From NCBI RefSeq assembly GCF_020736845.1, contig NZ_JAFFQR010000105.1:241513-305512 (forward strand): 64,000 nucleotides of DNA, read 5' to 3'. Position 1 is the first letter of the stretch; each line of letters begins with the position of its first letter. The notes beneath the pieces were generated by a model. It saw only the letters and a list, made by a program, of their open reading frames with translations, searched no databases and was not told where the DNA came from. The translations under genes and the position numbers were made by a program. Shown one piece after another: positions 10,071 to 18,831 of the stretch. Source of the DNA: Paenibacillus farraposensis (GTDB lineage Bacteria > Bacillota > Bacilli > Paenibacillales > Paenibacillaceae).

Positions 10071-10736
10071 TTGAAACATTTTAAGCGTTTTGGACAAACT
10101 ATGAAATTTGCGGTGCTTGCCGCAGCAATTACAGGACTGGCACAGACAGGCGGAGTAGCAGATGCCGCTTCACTGCATACTGCCCAGGAAGGGGATACCT
10201 TCTCCTTGCTTGCTCAACGTTATGGAGTATCAGTAGATGAATTGACAAAGGCGAACCCGGATATTGCTCCCAAGAACATATATGCAGGTCTACAAATCAA
10301 GGTGCCTGGCGATAAAAGTGTGAAGGCTGCTTCCGATTCAGAGCCACAGCTTCTGACTGAGAAAGCATCGGCGAATGAGGAGCAAACAATTGAAGCATGG
10401 GGCAAAACATTCAACTACAGCAAAATAGTTAACGTTAAAGCTTCAGCGTATTCTGCCGCAATGGATGAAAATGGAAAGTGGGGCGCGGTGGACTACTACG
10501 GCAATCCGCTTAAGCTAGGTACGATTGCGGTAGACCCGAACATTATTCCAATGGGAACGAAGGTGCTGGTGACAGGATATTCGCACCCTGGCCTGCCGGT
10601 TCATTCTTTTGTAGCCGTCGCCCGCGATCAAGGCAGTGCTATTATAGGCAAGCGGATTGATATTTTCATTCCTGGCAGCAAATCATTTGTGAATGAATTT
10701 GGCTTTCAAAATGTGAAATTGTACGTGCTTGATTAA
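10071..10736 (+). CDS. Secreted LysM and 3D-domain cell-wall protein
   Basis: 221 residues. An N-terminal signal peptide (to about residue 30, ending near VADAAS) is followed by one LysM domain (LHTAQEGDTFSLLAQRYGVS, about 32-76) for peptidoglycan binding. A linker leads to a C-terminal 3D domain, named for three conserved Asp, with DPNIIPMGTKVLV and GKRIDIF. Proteins of this build are putative lytic transglycosylases or hydrolases of the YuiC/RpfB-like group acting outside the membrane. The start is TTG 10071 after AAAGGAGG. The c-di-AMP riboswitch directly upstream links it to cell-wall homeostasis. Confidence 0.9.
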   Translation: MKHFKRFGQTMKFAVLAAAITGLAQTGGVADAASLHTAQEGDTFSLLAQRYGVSVDELTKANPDIAPKNIYAGLQIKVPGDKSVKAASDSEPQLLTEKASANEEQTIEAWGKTFNYSKIVNVKASAYSAAMDENGKWGAVDYYGNPLKLGTIAVDPNIIPMGTKVLVTGYSHPGLPVHSFVAVARDQGSAIIGKRIDIFIPGSKSFVNEFGFQNVKLYVLD

Positions 10737-10760
10737 TAGCCATATACAGGTATAAGTATA

Positions 10761-10788
10761 AAATAACATAATATATATTATGTAAACT
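10761..10788 (+). repeat. dif-like 28-bp site 1 (orphan)
   Basis: Left arm AAATAACATAA, centre TATATA, right arm TTATGTAAACT. The right arm and centre equal those I recall for the B. subtilis dif site, while the left arm differs (6 of 11 to the Firmicute consensus). It lies in the gap between two convergent genes. It has the same orientation as the sites at 39841, 42523 and 44130. Confidence 0.55.
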
Positions 10789-10846
10789 TGATGACTATAT
10801 TGTGCAACTTAATAAAACCGGACCTATTTTAATTTGGTTCGACGCT

Positions 10847-10899
10847 AAAAAAGCTGTCTTTGACGAGCAGAATGTATCTGCTGGAAAGACAGCTTTTTT
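10847..10899. terminator. Bidirectional intrinsic terminator
   Basis: AAGCTGTCTTT pairs with AAAGACAGCTT, with A and T runs on both sides. It lies between the convergent LysM-3D and deacetylase genes. Confidence 0.85.
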
Positions 10900-10934
10900 C
10901 GATTGACGTTTGGCGCCGGGTCTTCAATATCACC

Positions 10935-11741
10935 TTATCTTCGTTCCGATGTATGCAGTAGCCGGGGGACTGTCACGAATTGGTAGCCCCTGGCTTTCAA
11001 GGATCGAATTAAACCCGGAAGGGCCTGAACTGTGCCGCGCAGGTTGGAACTTTGACCTCCGCCTGCATGCATCAAAATAATGGACCCAGGCCCGGTAGCA
11101 GGGATCACATTGCGCTGGATTTGCGTTTTACTTAGTCCCTTCCAGTCGAGGGAGTCGACGTTCCAATTGACAATCATATAGCCGTGTCGACGTGCCCACT
11201 GAATCTGAGGCTCCGTGATTTCGCCATAAGGTGGGCGAATCAGTTTGGGACGGAAGCCGGCGCTCGTCTGTAAAATGCGTTCGGTTTTTGTAATCTGTCT
11301 GCGAAAGCGTTCTGGCGTAGCCTTCCTGAAATCCGGATGGGTATAGGAATGGTTCCCGATCGCGTGCCCCTCACGGACAATCCGGCGAATGATTCCCGGG
11401 TGCTTTTCCGCGCGACGACCGACGATAAAAAAGGTGGCTTTGATCCCATTCGCACGTAGTATATCCAAAACCTGAGGCGTGTACCTGGAATCAGGTACAT
11501 CATCAAAGGTTAAGGCAATTTGGCGGGTATGCGGGCCGCACATTTTGAAAATGTCCGCATGCTTTTTTCGCAGCATTGATAATGTAGGAGCGGTCCTGTC
11601 TTTTTCTTGATGTACAGAAGATGCCACAGCCGCCTCCTTGTGATAGGGCATTCCCATGTCGGGAGGCACACCTGTATGAACAGGAAAACCCGAAAATGCT
11701 AACAACAGTGCCATACTTGGTAGCACTCCTCTGTACGGCAT
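10935..11741 (-). CDS. Secreted polysaccharide deacetylase (NodB domain)
   Basis: 268 residues with an N-terminal hydrophobic signal segment (MALLLAFSGFP). The NodB/CE4 domain occupies about 75-260. Motif 1 LTFDDVPD holds the catalytic and metal Asp, motif 2 GNHSYTHPDF holds the metal His pair, motif 3 is RPPYGE, motif 4 NWNVDSLDWKG, and motif 5 ILMHAGG. CE4 enzymes remove N-acetyl groups from peptidoglycan or chitin-like polymers outside the membrane. ATG 11741 follows a good AAAGGGGG site. No operon partner is evident. Confidence 0.92.
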   Translation of the reverse strand: MPYRGVLPSMALLLAFSGFPVHTGVPPDMGMPYHKEAAVASSVHQEKDRTAPTLSMLRKKHADIFKMCGPHTRQIALTFDDVPDSRYTPQVLDILRANGIKATFFIVGRRAEKHPGIIRRIVREGHAIGNHSYTHPDFRKATPERFRRQITKTERILQTSAGFRPKLIRPPYGEITEPQIQWARRHGYMIVNWNVDSLDWKGLSKTQIQRNVIPATGPGSIILMHAGGGQSSNLRGTVQALPGLIRSLKARGYQFVTVPRLLHTSERR

Positions 11742-12050
11742 ATGTATTCCCCCTTTCCGTCCAGTAGTACGTGATACCTAGTGGTGCTTTCAGCTATTAT
11801 GCACCTGTCCCATTAAAATTATGCCGTGACCAGATTGGGCCCTTACACGATAAAGACAGCACGCGGTGAAACGGAGGGAAGTGAACATAATAAAGCTAAA
11901 CGTACATTTCTCTATTGTCTGACCGAAAATAAGGGCATTTTCGAGGTTTTCGCCCAATAACGGAATTCGGTATACTGTGGCTGCTGGTGTATAATAGGGA
12001 TGCAGTTCATGAATTGTACAGACATGGAATTGAAGGAAGGATGGATAAAA

Positions 12051-13073
12051 GTGACCGACTTGTTTACTCCTTATCAATTAAAGGGCCTGGCTTTAAGAAA
12101 TCGGATTGTCATGCCCCCAATGTGCCAATACAGCGTGGAGGCCAAGGATGGAAAGCCAACAGATTGGCATGATGTCCATTATGTCAGCCGGGCAATAGGC
12201 GGTACTGGGCTCATTATTGTGGAAATGACAGCGGTTCACCCGGAAGGACGCATTACGGATCGTGATTTGGGTATTTGGAGTGATGACCATATTCCCGCAT
12301 ATCGTAAAATCGTGGAGGCAGTCCACAAATACGGTGCCAAAATTGGAATACAATTAGGTCATGCCGGTCGCAAGGCTGAAGATGCTGAGCAGCCTGTGGC
12401 ACCATCCCCGATTCCCTTTAGCGAACGCTTTAAAAAGCCGCATGCCTTGACAACAGCTGAAGCCAGAGAATTGGTTCAGGCTTACCAAGAAGGAGCGCGG
12501 CGCGCCGTGGAAGCCGGTTTTGACACAGTAGAGATTCATGGCGCTCATGGTTATCTGATCCATCAATTTCATTCGCCTTTAACTAATTTCAGAGAAGATG
12601 AGTATGGACAGGATTTGTCTTTGTTCGGCGTTGAGGTCATCCGTGCCGTTAAAGAAGTGCTTCCTGCTGATATGCCCGTGATTATGCGATTATCGGCCAA
12701 AGAGTACGTTGAAGATGGCTATGATGTGGATTACATATCACGTATAGGGGAACGCTATCGTGATGCGGGTGTGGATCTTTTCCATATTTCTTCCGGTGGT
12801 GAAGGACCGATAGGCTCTAACGGAGGTCCGTCTGCGCGTGCCGGCTACCAGGTGGATTTGGCTCATCATATCCGGGAAAAGCTGAATGTGCCCGTAATTG
12901 CGGTTGGCTTGCTGGATGACTTCGAGGACGCCAATCGAGTTATTCGCCAGAAAGAAGCCGATTTGGTAGCGATAGGCCGTGCTATGCTGCGTGACCCCTA
13001 TTGGGCGCTGCATGCATCGCGGGAATTGAAAGTACAGGCGGATATTCCAGTGCCATACTTACGCGGCTTTTAG
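12051..13073 (+). CDS. namA: NADPH dehydrogenase, old yellow enzyme family (YqjM-like)
   Basis: FMN enzyme reducing activated C=C bonds and other electrophiles, in the cytoplasm. The protein of about 340 residues matches B. subtilis YqjM in size and along its length: LRNRIVMPPMCQYS (active-site Cys), HAGRKAED, HGAHGYLIHQFHSPLTN and IGRAMLRDPYWA. I chose GTG 12051, preceded by GGAAGGAT, over an in-frame ATG at 12000, because the resulting protein begins VTDLFTPYQLKGL exactly where YqjM begins. It appears to be single-gene. A TATAAT at 11990 may be its -10 element. Confidence 0.93.
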   Translation: MTDLFTPYQLKGLALRNRIVMPPMCQYSVEAKDGKPTDWHDVHYVSRAIGGTGLIIVEMTAVHPEGRITDRDLGIWSDDHIPAYRKIVEAVHKYGAKIGIQLGHAGRKAEDAEQPVAPSPIPFSERFKKPHALTTAEARELVQAYQEGARRAVEAGFDTVEIHGAHGYLIHQFHSPLTNFREDEYGQDLSLFGVEVIRAVKEVLPADMPVIMRLSAKEYVEDGYDVDYISRIGERYRDAGVDLFHISSGGEGPIGSNGGPSARAGYQVDLAHHIREKLNVPVIAVGLLDDFEDANRVIRQKEADLVAIGRAMLRDPYWALHASRELKVQADIPVPYLRGF

Positions 13074-13159
13074 AATTTTTGAAACCCTCATTGCAAAACT
13101 TGCGTAAACATGTGTACAGAGCTTAAAATTTAAGCATTCAACTCTAGGAGGAACTTCAC

Positions 13160-13828
13160 ATGTCTATTTTCAAACGATTAAGAGATCTTACGATGTCCAA
13201 CATTAACGCGATTATCGACAAGGCCGAGGATCCGGTTAAAATGACGGATCAATACATTCGTGATATGCAAGAGGATCTGGAGGATGCCGAGAAAGCGGTA
13301 GCGGCCCAAATTGCCATTGAAAAGAGATTCAAGCAGCAATATGAAGAACAGGCTGCATTGGTGCAAAAACGCGAAGAGCAGGCTCACACGGCAGCAAAAG
13401 CCCAAAATGTTGATCTGGCACGTCGCGCATTGGAAGAAAAGAAAGCTGCCGAGCAAAAAATGAACGAGTTCAAGGCTGGTTACGATCAGAATAAAGCGGC
13501 TGCCGACAACCTGCGCGGCAAGCTGGAAGAAATGCGTAAACAGCTGACAGAAATGAAGAACAAGCGCGAGACACTGGTTGCACGCTATAATGCAGCCAAA
13601 GCGCAAACTGAAATTAACAAAGCAATGAGTGGTTTTAGCTCGGATACGGCAACTGCCGGACTGAAGCGTATGGAGGAAAAAATGCTGCAAGCAGAAGCGC
13701 GGGCTGAAGCGAGCAACGAGATGAACTCCAAGGAAAAATCGCTGGATGAGGAGTTCAAGGAGTTGGATAAGAAAAGCGCCGTGGACGATGAGCTGGCTGC
13801 TTTGTTGAAGCAATACGAAAATAAATAA
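13160..13828 (+). CDS. PspA/IM30 family envelope-stress protein
   Basis: 222 residues, almost entirely helical and rich in Lys, Glu, Ala and Gln, as in PspA/IM30/LiaH coiled-coil proteins that form rings on the inner face of a damaged membrane. The family N-terminus is clear (MSIFKRLRDLTMSNINAIID, then DPVKMTDQYIRDMQ). The ribosome site AGGAGG is at 13147. A strong terminator follows, so the downstream DUF350 gene probably has its own promoter or receives read-through. The next three genes form a conserved-looking envelope-stress neighbourhood. Confidence 0.93.
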   Translation: MSIFKRLRDLTMSNINAIIDKAEDPVKMTDQYIRDMQEDLEDAEKAVAAQIAIEKRFKQQYEEQAALVQKREEQAHTAAKAQNVDLARRALEEKKAAEQKMNEFKAGYDQNKAAADNLRGKLEEMRKQLTEMKNKRETLVARYNAAKAQTEINKAMSGFSSDTATAGLKRMEEKMLQAEARAEASNEMNSKEKSLDEEFKELDKKSAVDDELAALLKQYENK

Positions 13829-13864
13829 GACATGTAATCATTGCCATTAGCGTAATGGTTAAGG

Positions 13865-13900
13865 AAGCGAAGGAGAAACGGGTTCTCCTTCGCTTTTCCC
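13865..13900 (+). terminator. Strong intrinsic terminator after pspA
   Basis: AAGCGAAGGAGAA (13865-13877) pairs perfectly with TTCTCCTTCGCTT (13883-13895), followed by TTTCCC. Confidence 0.85.
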
Positions 13901-13950
13901 TGCCCTGAAGGTGTAAATCAAGGTCAAGCAGATATGGAGGATGGTATAGA

Positions 13951-14358
13951 ATGCATTTTTTAGAAACGATGAAGGCAATGCTTGTTTGGACTGGCGCGGG
14001 TGCCGTGTTGTTGTTCGTGTTGATGTATATTGATTCTTTATTTACGAAGTATAAGGATTTTGCTGAAGTGAAGGCCGGAAATATGGCCGTGACGTTACGG
14101 ATAATTATGAAGCTGATTGCACAGGGCTATATTTTGTCAGGTTCCATTGCTACAGCTAACAATTTGGTGGAGGCGCTTGTGTATTCTGTAATTGCCTTTG
14201 TCATCCTGTTTATTTTGGAAATGATCGTGCGGTTGCTACTACGGTACTGGGCCCAGTTTGATCTGGATAAAGGCACACAGGAAGGTAAAATTGGTTTCGG
14301 TCTGTTCGCAGGGACGCTGCATCTGGTAGGCGCTTTTATTATTACAGCCTGCTTCTAG
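13951..14358 (+). CDS. DUF350 family integral membrane protein
   Basis: 135 residues with about four membrane helices, including AVLLFVLMYID, ALVYSVIAFVILFILEMIVR and the last segment FAGTLHLVGAFIITACF. The pattern of two paired helices with RIIMKLIAQGYILSG in the middle fits the DUF350/YjfL family. Members often sit beside PspA homologues, as here, but their function is not known. The ribosome site is TGGAGGAT. The next gene begins 18 bp downstream, so they are likely co-transcribed. Confidence 0.8.
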   Translation: MHFLETMKAMLVWTGAGAVLLFVLMYIDSLFTKYKDFAEVKAGNMAVTLRIIMKLIAQGYILSGSIATANNLVEALVYSVIAFVILFILEMIVRLLLRYWAQFDLDKGTQEGKIGFGLFAGTLHLVGAFIITACF

Positions 14359-14376
14359 GCTAAGAAAGGCAGGAAA

Positions 14377-14889
14377 ATGATCATGAGTGTGTGGAAACGA
14401 GTTTCAAATCTATTTGCCAAGCCAGAGCCGCCTAAGGTGGAGAAAAGTATGCTGCACTTAAATCCGGGTGATATTTGCGAAGTGTCGCTTGTCACCTATG
14501 AAGTGGTAGGCCGAGTACATAACCGTGCCCGGAATGCCGTTGTTTTAACGCTTCAGGATGGCAATCAGGTCAGCTACCTTCACATCGAGGAACGGGAAAC
14601 ACTCCAATTCGGATTGTACCAGGCTATTGATGGAAGGTTAGACAACCCGGAGGAAGTACCGACGATTCTAGAACTGGATGATACAACGTATCATTTGGAG
14701 GAGCAATATTTTGGACACGTTACTGTTATGGGACGTGCTCCTTTCCGTCAGGGTGGAGAACAGCATGTTTGGCAATACCAGTCGGATGATTATCATCTGT
14801 TGCGGGTGGAGTGGCAGGACGGCCGTTTTATGCTATATGAAGGTGAAGAAGTGATTACCGGAGACGTTAAGGTTATTCGGGCAAGCTAG
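14377..14889 (+). CDS. DUF4178 domain protein
   Basis: 170 residues, soluble and mainly beta: LNPGDICEVSLVTYEVVGRVHNRAR, then LDDTTYHLEEQYFGHV and a terminal VEWQDGRFMLYEGEEV. The fold and length match the DUF4178 family, which recurs in PspA-linked clusters. No catalytic motif is visible. ATG 14377 and 14383 are both possible starts; the first was kept. It lies 18 bp after the DUF350 gene and 13 bp before the lipoprotein. Confidence 0.75.
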   Translation: MIMSVWKRVSNLFAKPEPPKVEKSMLHLNPGDICEVSLVTYEVVGRVHNRARNAVVLTLQDGNQVSYLHIEERETLQFGLYQAIDGRLDNPEEVPTILELDDTTYHLEEQYFGHVTVMGRAPFRQGGEQHVWQYQSDDYHLLRVEWQDGRFMLYEGEEVITGDVKVIRAS

Positions 14890-14902
14890 GAGAGGGTTAC
14901 AC

Positions 14903-15649
14903 ATGAGCAAACGCACCTGGCAGTATGCATTAAAGATCATTGTGGCGCTGAGCTTGTTCGTATCCGTGTTAAGCGGCTGCGGCGCGCCAAATGTGAAAGA
15001 TACGTACCCGTTGGAATCGGTGAGTGGTAGCGGAAACTCGACCTCGTACGTGTACCGGGCCGCTGGAAAAACGGTTCCAGAAGTAGCGCAGGAATTAAAG
15101 GAACAGCGTACACCGGAACAGATGTCGCCACAGAGCAATGAGCGCATGTTCCTAGTATACAGCGATGAATGGTACCATCTGCAGCAAGACCCGGCCAAAA
15201 AAGAAGATACACTAATTGAAGTCGACAGCAAAAAGTATGTCGAGCAAAATTATAGCTCCAGCTTTCTCAAAGGTTATTTAACGGCAACTGTACTGGACGC
15301 GCTATTTAACTCGCTGCGCGGCTCAGGCTCTTATCGGGGCTATACGAGCAGAGATGTATACCGGCCTTCTCAAGGGCAATTCCACGCCCCTACGGTACAG
15401 GAAAAGAAAGCTATTCCCCCAATTACCGTGGAGCGTAAAGGCGTGGTTACTCGCAGAGGAAAGGGGACGGGTTCCAGTGTCGGATCAGGCGGAGGTTTGT
15501 TCGACAGAGGGAGCAGTTCACCAAGCAGAGGTTCCATTTCGCGTGATCAGGGCAGTGGCGGCTCCATATTTGGCTCGCCCCGCAATTCTTACAGCGGGCC
15601 CAAGACACGTAGTGGCCGAGGCACAATCAGCCGGCGAAGCCGACGATGA
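14903..15649 (+). CDS. DUF4247 family lipoprotein
   Basis: 248 residues. The lipobox LSGC lies at about residues 23-26 after a hydrophobic signal. Residues about 30-135 fit DUF4247 (MFLVYSDEWYHLQQDP, EQNYSSSFLKGYLTATVLDALFNSL). The C-terminal 100 residues are low-complexity Gly/Ser/Arg (SSVGSGGGLFDRGSS, ending SRRSRR), a basic tail that could contact anionic wall polymers. It is last in the DUF350-DUF4178-DUF4247 unit and ends at a terminator. No function is known. Confidence 0.78.
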   Translation: MSKRTWQYALKIIVALSLFVSVLSGCGAPNVKDTYPLESVSGSGNSTSYVYRAAGKTVPEVAQELKEQRTPEQMSPQSNERMFLVYSDEWYHLQQDPAKKEDTLIEVDSKKYVEQNYSSSFLKGYLTATVLDALFNSLRGSGSYRGYTSRDVYRPSQGQFHAPTVQEKKAIPPITVERKGVVTRRGKGTGSSVGSGGGLFDRGSSSPSRGSISRDQGSGGSIFGSPRNSYSGPKTRSGRGTISRRSRR

Positions 15650-15673
15650 CGCACAAATCAAAGTTCGCCTAAA

Positions 15674-15706
15674 CCGCTCGGGAATCCAATCCCGGGCGTT
15701 TTTTTG
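15674..15706 (+). terminator. Intrinsic terminator of the DUF350-DUF4178-DUF4247 unit
   Basis: GCTCGGGA pairs with TCCCGGGC, followed by GTTTTTTT. Confidence 0.85.
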
Positions 15707-15788
15707 TCCATGTTTTCGAGGATGATTTGCCAGAAAACGGTTTTAGGGTTATAACAGAAAGAGGAACTTAGAAGAACGGAGTGAGGAT

Positions 15789-17066
15789 ATGAACCAGACA
15801 GCATTTAACTCAGGAAAATTTCAGCGTAAAGCGGTTCAGGTGAAGGAAGCACAGAACAGAATAGCCAGCTATGTCCAACAGGGAATCCAAGAGGAGGTAA
15901 GCCTGGAGCAGGCGCATGGACGCTATTTGGCAATGGACTTGACAGCACCGCATCCGTATCCGCGTTTTCGCCGCTCTGGTATGGATGGTTATGCGATTCT
16001 TGGTTCGGACACCGAAGTCTGCTCATCCGGGCAGGAGATCTGGTTGCGCGTAGTGGACGAAATTCCATGTGGCTCCGTATCGGACAAGCGGATAGAGACG
16101 GGATTGGCGGCCCGTATTATGACGGGAGCGCAATTGCCCGAAGGAGCCGACACCGTTGTTATGCTAGAGGCAACACAGCTGCGTGAGGAAGATGGTCAGA
16201 CATACGTCGGCTTGAAGAAGCGTATGGAGATTGGCAAAAATGTGACACTGATCGGCCATGAGATTCAGCAAGGTCAGCTCCTGCTCAGCAAAGGAACCTG
16301 CCTGGGAGCGGGACAAATTTCGATTTTGGCGACCTTTGGTGTACATCGGGTACCTGTCTACAAGAAGCCCCGGGTGGCCATTTTCTCCACAGGCTCGGAA
16401 TTGCTTACAGTGGATGAACCGTTACAACCGGGGAAAATTCGAAACAGCAATACATATATGCTGGCTTCCCAAATCAGGGAAGCAGGTGGAGAACCCTTCA
16501 TCCTGCAAGCCATTCACGATGATCTGGACCTTGCCCGAACTTCTGTACGTGAAGCAATAGTATCCTATGATATCGTCGTTACGAGTGGCGGCGTATCAGT
16601 AGGAGATTATGATATTATGGGTGACCTTGTACGTCAGGAGGGCGTAAATATGCTGTTCAACAAGGTCACGATGCGTCCAGGAAGCGTGACAACAGCCGCT
16701 GTCATAGACGGCAAGCTGTTATTTGCACTTTCGGGCAATCCCGGCGCATGCTTTGTAGGCTGTGAGCTGTTTGTGCGGCCTACGATTCAAATGATGCTAT
16801 CTTCGCAGCAACCGTATTTACAAACCTGGACAGTACGGCTGGGAGCAGATTATACAAAGGTAAACAGCTTTACACGTTTTGTGCGCAGCTCTTTGGAAAT
16901 ACGCGACGGACAAGTATATGCAATTCCTGCGCGAGTGGATGAATCCAGTGCGATGGTGACGATTAAGGACAGTGACTGTCTGATCGTGGTTCCTCCAACA
17001 ACAGAAGGGTTATGCGCGGGCGAAGAAGTGCGTGTATTGGTGCTCCAAGGCGGACAGGTGAAGTGA
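15789..17066 (+). CDS. moeA: Molybdopterin molybdenumtransferase
   Basis: Inserts molybdate into adenylylated molybdopterin. 425 residues with the MoeA pattern: RRSGMDGYAI near residue 65, RIMTGAQLPEGAD, IGHEI, then the MogA-like domain III with SGGVSVGDYD and SGNPGACFVGCELFVRP, and a C-terminal domain IV. The ribosome site GGAGTGAGG precedes ATG 15789. The stop overlaps the GTG start of mobB by four bases (GTGA). No molybdoenzyme gene is in the window. Confidence 0.93.
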   Translation: MNQTAFNSGKFQRKAVQVKEAQNRIASYVQQGIQEEVSLEQAHGRYLAMDLTAPHPYPRFRRSGMDGYAILGSDTEVCSSGQEIWLRVVDEIPCGSVSDKRIETGLAARIMTGAQLPEGADTVVMLEATQLREEDGQTYVGLKKRMEIGKNVTLIGHEIQQGQLLLSKGTCLGAGQISILATFGVHRVPVYKKPRVAIFSTGSELLTVDEPLQPGKIRNSNTYMLASQIREAGGEPFILQAIHDDLDLARTSVREAIVSYDIVVTSGGVSVGDYDIMGDLVRQEGVNMLFNKVTMRPGSVTTAAVIDGKLLFALSGNPGACFVGCELFVRPTIQMMLSSQQPYLQTWTVRLGADYTKVNSFTRFVRSSLEIRDGQVYAIPARVDESSAMVTIKDSDCLIVVPPTTEGLCAGEEVRVLVLQGGQVK

Positions 17067-17611
17067 ATACCCGGCAGCCGTTTGTATGCCAAGTCGTCGG
17101 TTACAAAAATACGGGGAAAACGACCTTTCTCGGAGGTTTGATTCGTTATTTACGCGAGTCTGGGCTGCGCGTGGCGGTCGTTAAGCATGATGGACATGAG
17201 TTTGAGATGGATCATGAGGGGACAGATACATACAAGCATCGGCAAGCGGGCGCTGAAGGCGTAGCGATCGTTTCTGCGGGAAGAACAGCCATTTTAGAAG
17301 AGCAGAGCCGACCTGTCGCCCAACTGATCGGGTACTTCCAGGCATATGACTGTATATTGCTCGAAGGCTTTAAGCAGGAGCATTACCCTAAACTGGTAAT
17401 GATACGTGAACAAACAGATGCCCATCTTGCCGCTACGCTGTCTAATGTTCAGGGAGTCGCGGTGTGGAATCATCAAATGGAATGGGCTCAAGCTCACTAT
17501 GTTGACAAAATGATGCAGATTTTCTCTGCCGATTCCAGCGACCAGGCAGGTCGCTGGCTGATCGGGTTGCTTCAGCAGCAAAGGGGTTATATGCCGAATA
17601 ACCAGGATTGA
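17063..17611 (+). CDS. mobB: Molybdopterin-guanine dinucleotide biosynthesis protein B
   Basis: P-loop GTPase-like helper of molybdenum cofactor nucleotide attachment. 182 residues from GTG 17063, which overlaps the moeA stop codon. Walker A is GYKNTGKTTFL, followed by VVKHDGHEFEMDHEGTDTYKHRQAGA and LLEGFKQEHYPKL, the family pattern. A longer frame from 17012 lies inside moeA and is not needed. Confidence 0.92.
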   Translation: MNTRQPFVCQVVGYKNTGKTTFLGGLIRYLRESGLRVAVVKHDGHEFEMDHEGTDTYKHRQAGAEGVAIVSAGRTAILEEQSRPVAQLIGYFQAYDCILLEGFKQEHYPKLVMIREQTDAHLAATLSNVQGVAVWNHQMEWAQAHYVDKMMQIFSADSSDQAGRWLIGLLQQQRGYMPNNQD

Positions 17612-17615
17612 GGCA

Positions 17616-18716
17616 TTAGCCCGAAGATTCCGCTTGAGGCTCCAGGCGTCGCTCAATCGCTTGAGACATGGTTTTATCAGTCAAATGGGCATAGACTTCG
17701 GTTGTCTCAGTCGAAGCGTGCCCAAGCTGCTCTTTTGTTTTGTAGATATCATTTTGCAGATAATAGTCAGTAGCAAAGGAATGGCGAAGCTTGTGAACGG
17801 TCAGGTAGGGCTTGCCGAATCGTTTGGCGTATTTGATAATCATCGCCTGAATAGCTCTTTTGGTCATCCGTTTGCCCTCCGTACTGCCATTGGGACGTGT
17901 GACAAAGAGAGCTTTTTCTTTTTTTGGAGTACGGTAACGGGTATGCCTCAGGGACAAATACTGGGCGAGATCATCTCTGGATTGCTCGCGGAAATACACA
18001 GGTGTTTTAAAGGTTTCATCGTTATTGCCCTTGCGGTACACGTATAACGATTTATTGTTTAAATCCAGATCATCTATATTCAAATTGACGATTTCGGATA
18101 CGCGCAGACCAGAGTTCAGAATGAGACTGGCGATGCAAGCGTCCCGTTCCTTGTTCAGCTCATAGGAGTATAGCGCCTGCTTGTTGTCGGCCAAATCTTG
18201 TCCGTAGCCTTCATAAATATAGCCAACAAATTCAAGCAGCTCTTCCTCTTCCAATATTTTGCCCTTCAGCTTGGCGGCCGTATCTTTGGGTTTATGTACG
18301 CGTTTGATTTCAACTTTGGCCATAACGTTGCGTTTGAGCAGCGGATAAAAGTGTTCATCCTCAGCAATCTGGCTTAGGTAATGAAAGAGGGAACGGAGAG
18401 ACGATAGCTTGCGTGAAATTGTAATGCGGGAGTTGGAGCCTTCCCGTTTAGTAGACAGGAACAAACGATAGCCTGTAATGCTATCCATATGAAGTGTCTC
18501 TAATTCCTCCAGCGTAACCTGGGCGTTCGTTTCACCGCCAGACAAGCTTTCTGAGCGAAGCCAGGAAAAAAAAGCCTCATAATCCCGTACATACTCCAGC
18601 AATGTGGAAGGGGAAAGGTCAGGCAGCTTGTATTCAATAAATTGCTGCACATACCATGGTAGATCCGGCATCTTTTCATCCAGTCTGCGCCGGTCGATTG
18701 ATTTTTGTATATTCAT
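17616..18716 (-). CDS. XerS-like tyrosine recombinase
   Basis: 366 residues. The N-terminal SAM-like core-binding domain begins LPWYVQQFIEYKLPDLSPST and continues EYVRDYEAFFSWLRSES, the hallmark of XerS, which resolves chromosome dimers alone in streptococci and lactococci. The catalytic residues of the tyrosine recombinases are all present: Arg in SGLRVSEIVN, Lys in YRKGNNDE, HKLRHSFA, His in LGHAS, and the Tyr nucleophile in TEVYAHL. I chose ATG 18716 behind AGGTGG and dropped a 39-residue upstream extension. It is convergent with mobB, 4 bp apart. Its target could be a difSL-like site, which I did not find nearby. Confidence 0.88.
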   Translation of the reverse strand: MNIQKSIDRRRLDEKMPDLPWYVQQFIEYKLPDLSPSTLLEYVRDYEAFFSWLRSESLSGGETNAQVTLEELETLHMDSITGYRLFLSTKREGSNSRITISRKLSSLRSLFHYLSQIAEDEHFYPLLKRNVMAKVEIKRVHKPKDTAAKLKGKILEEEELLEFVGYIYEGYGQDLADNKQALYSYELNKERDACIASLILNSGLRVSEIVNLNIDDLDLNNKSLYVYRKGNNDETFKTPVYFREQSRDDLAQYLSLRHTRYRTPKKEKALFVTRPNGSTEGKRMTKRAIQAMIIKYAKRFGKPYLTVHKLRHSFATDYYLQNDIYKTKEQLGHASTETTEVYAHLTDKTMSQAIERRLEPQAESSG

Positions 18717-18831
18717 TGGGTTCCACCTCGTCCGGTCATAGTATATATGTATTTTAACATATTTTGAACAGCAAAAGATGGTATGCAATCGAAGTAAAGA
18801 ACGCACTAAATCGCCAAGAAGGGGTGAGAGC

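Noticed and set aside
10767..10782. dif-like site 1 read as a Fur or PerR box
   Set aside because: The palindrome CATAATAT-ATATTATG lacks the GATAAT core, and its flank TAAACT matches the Xer arm better.
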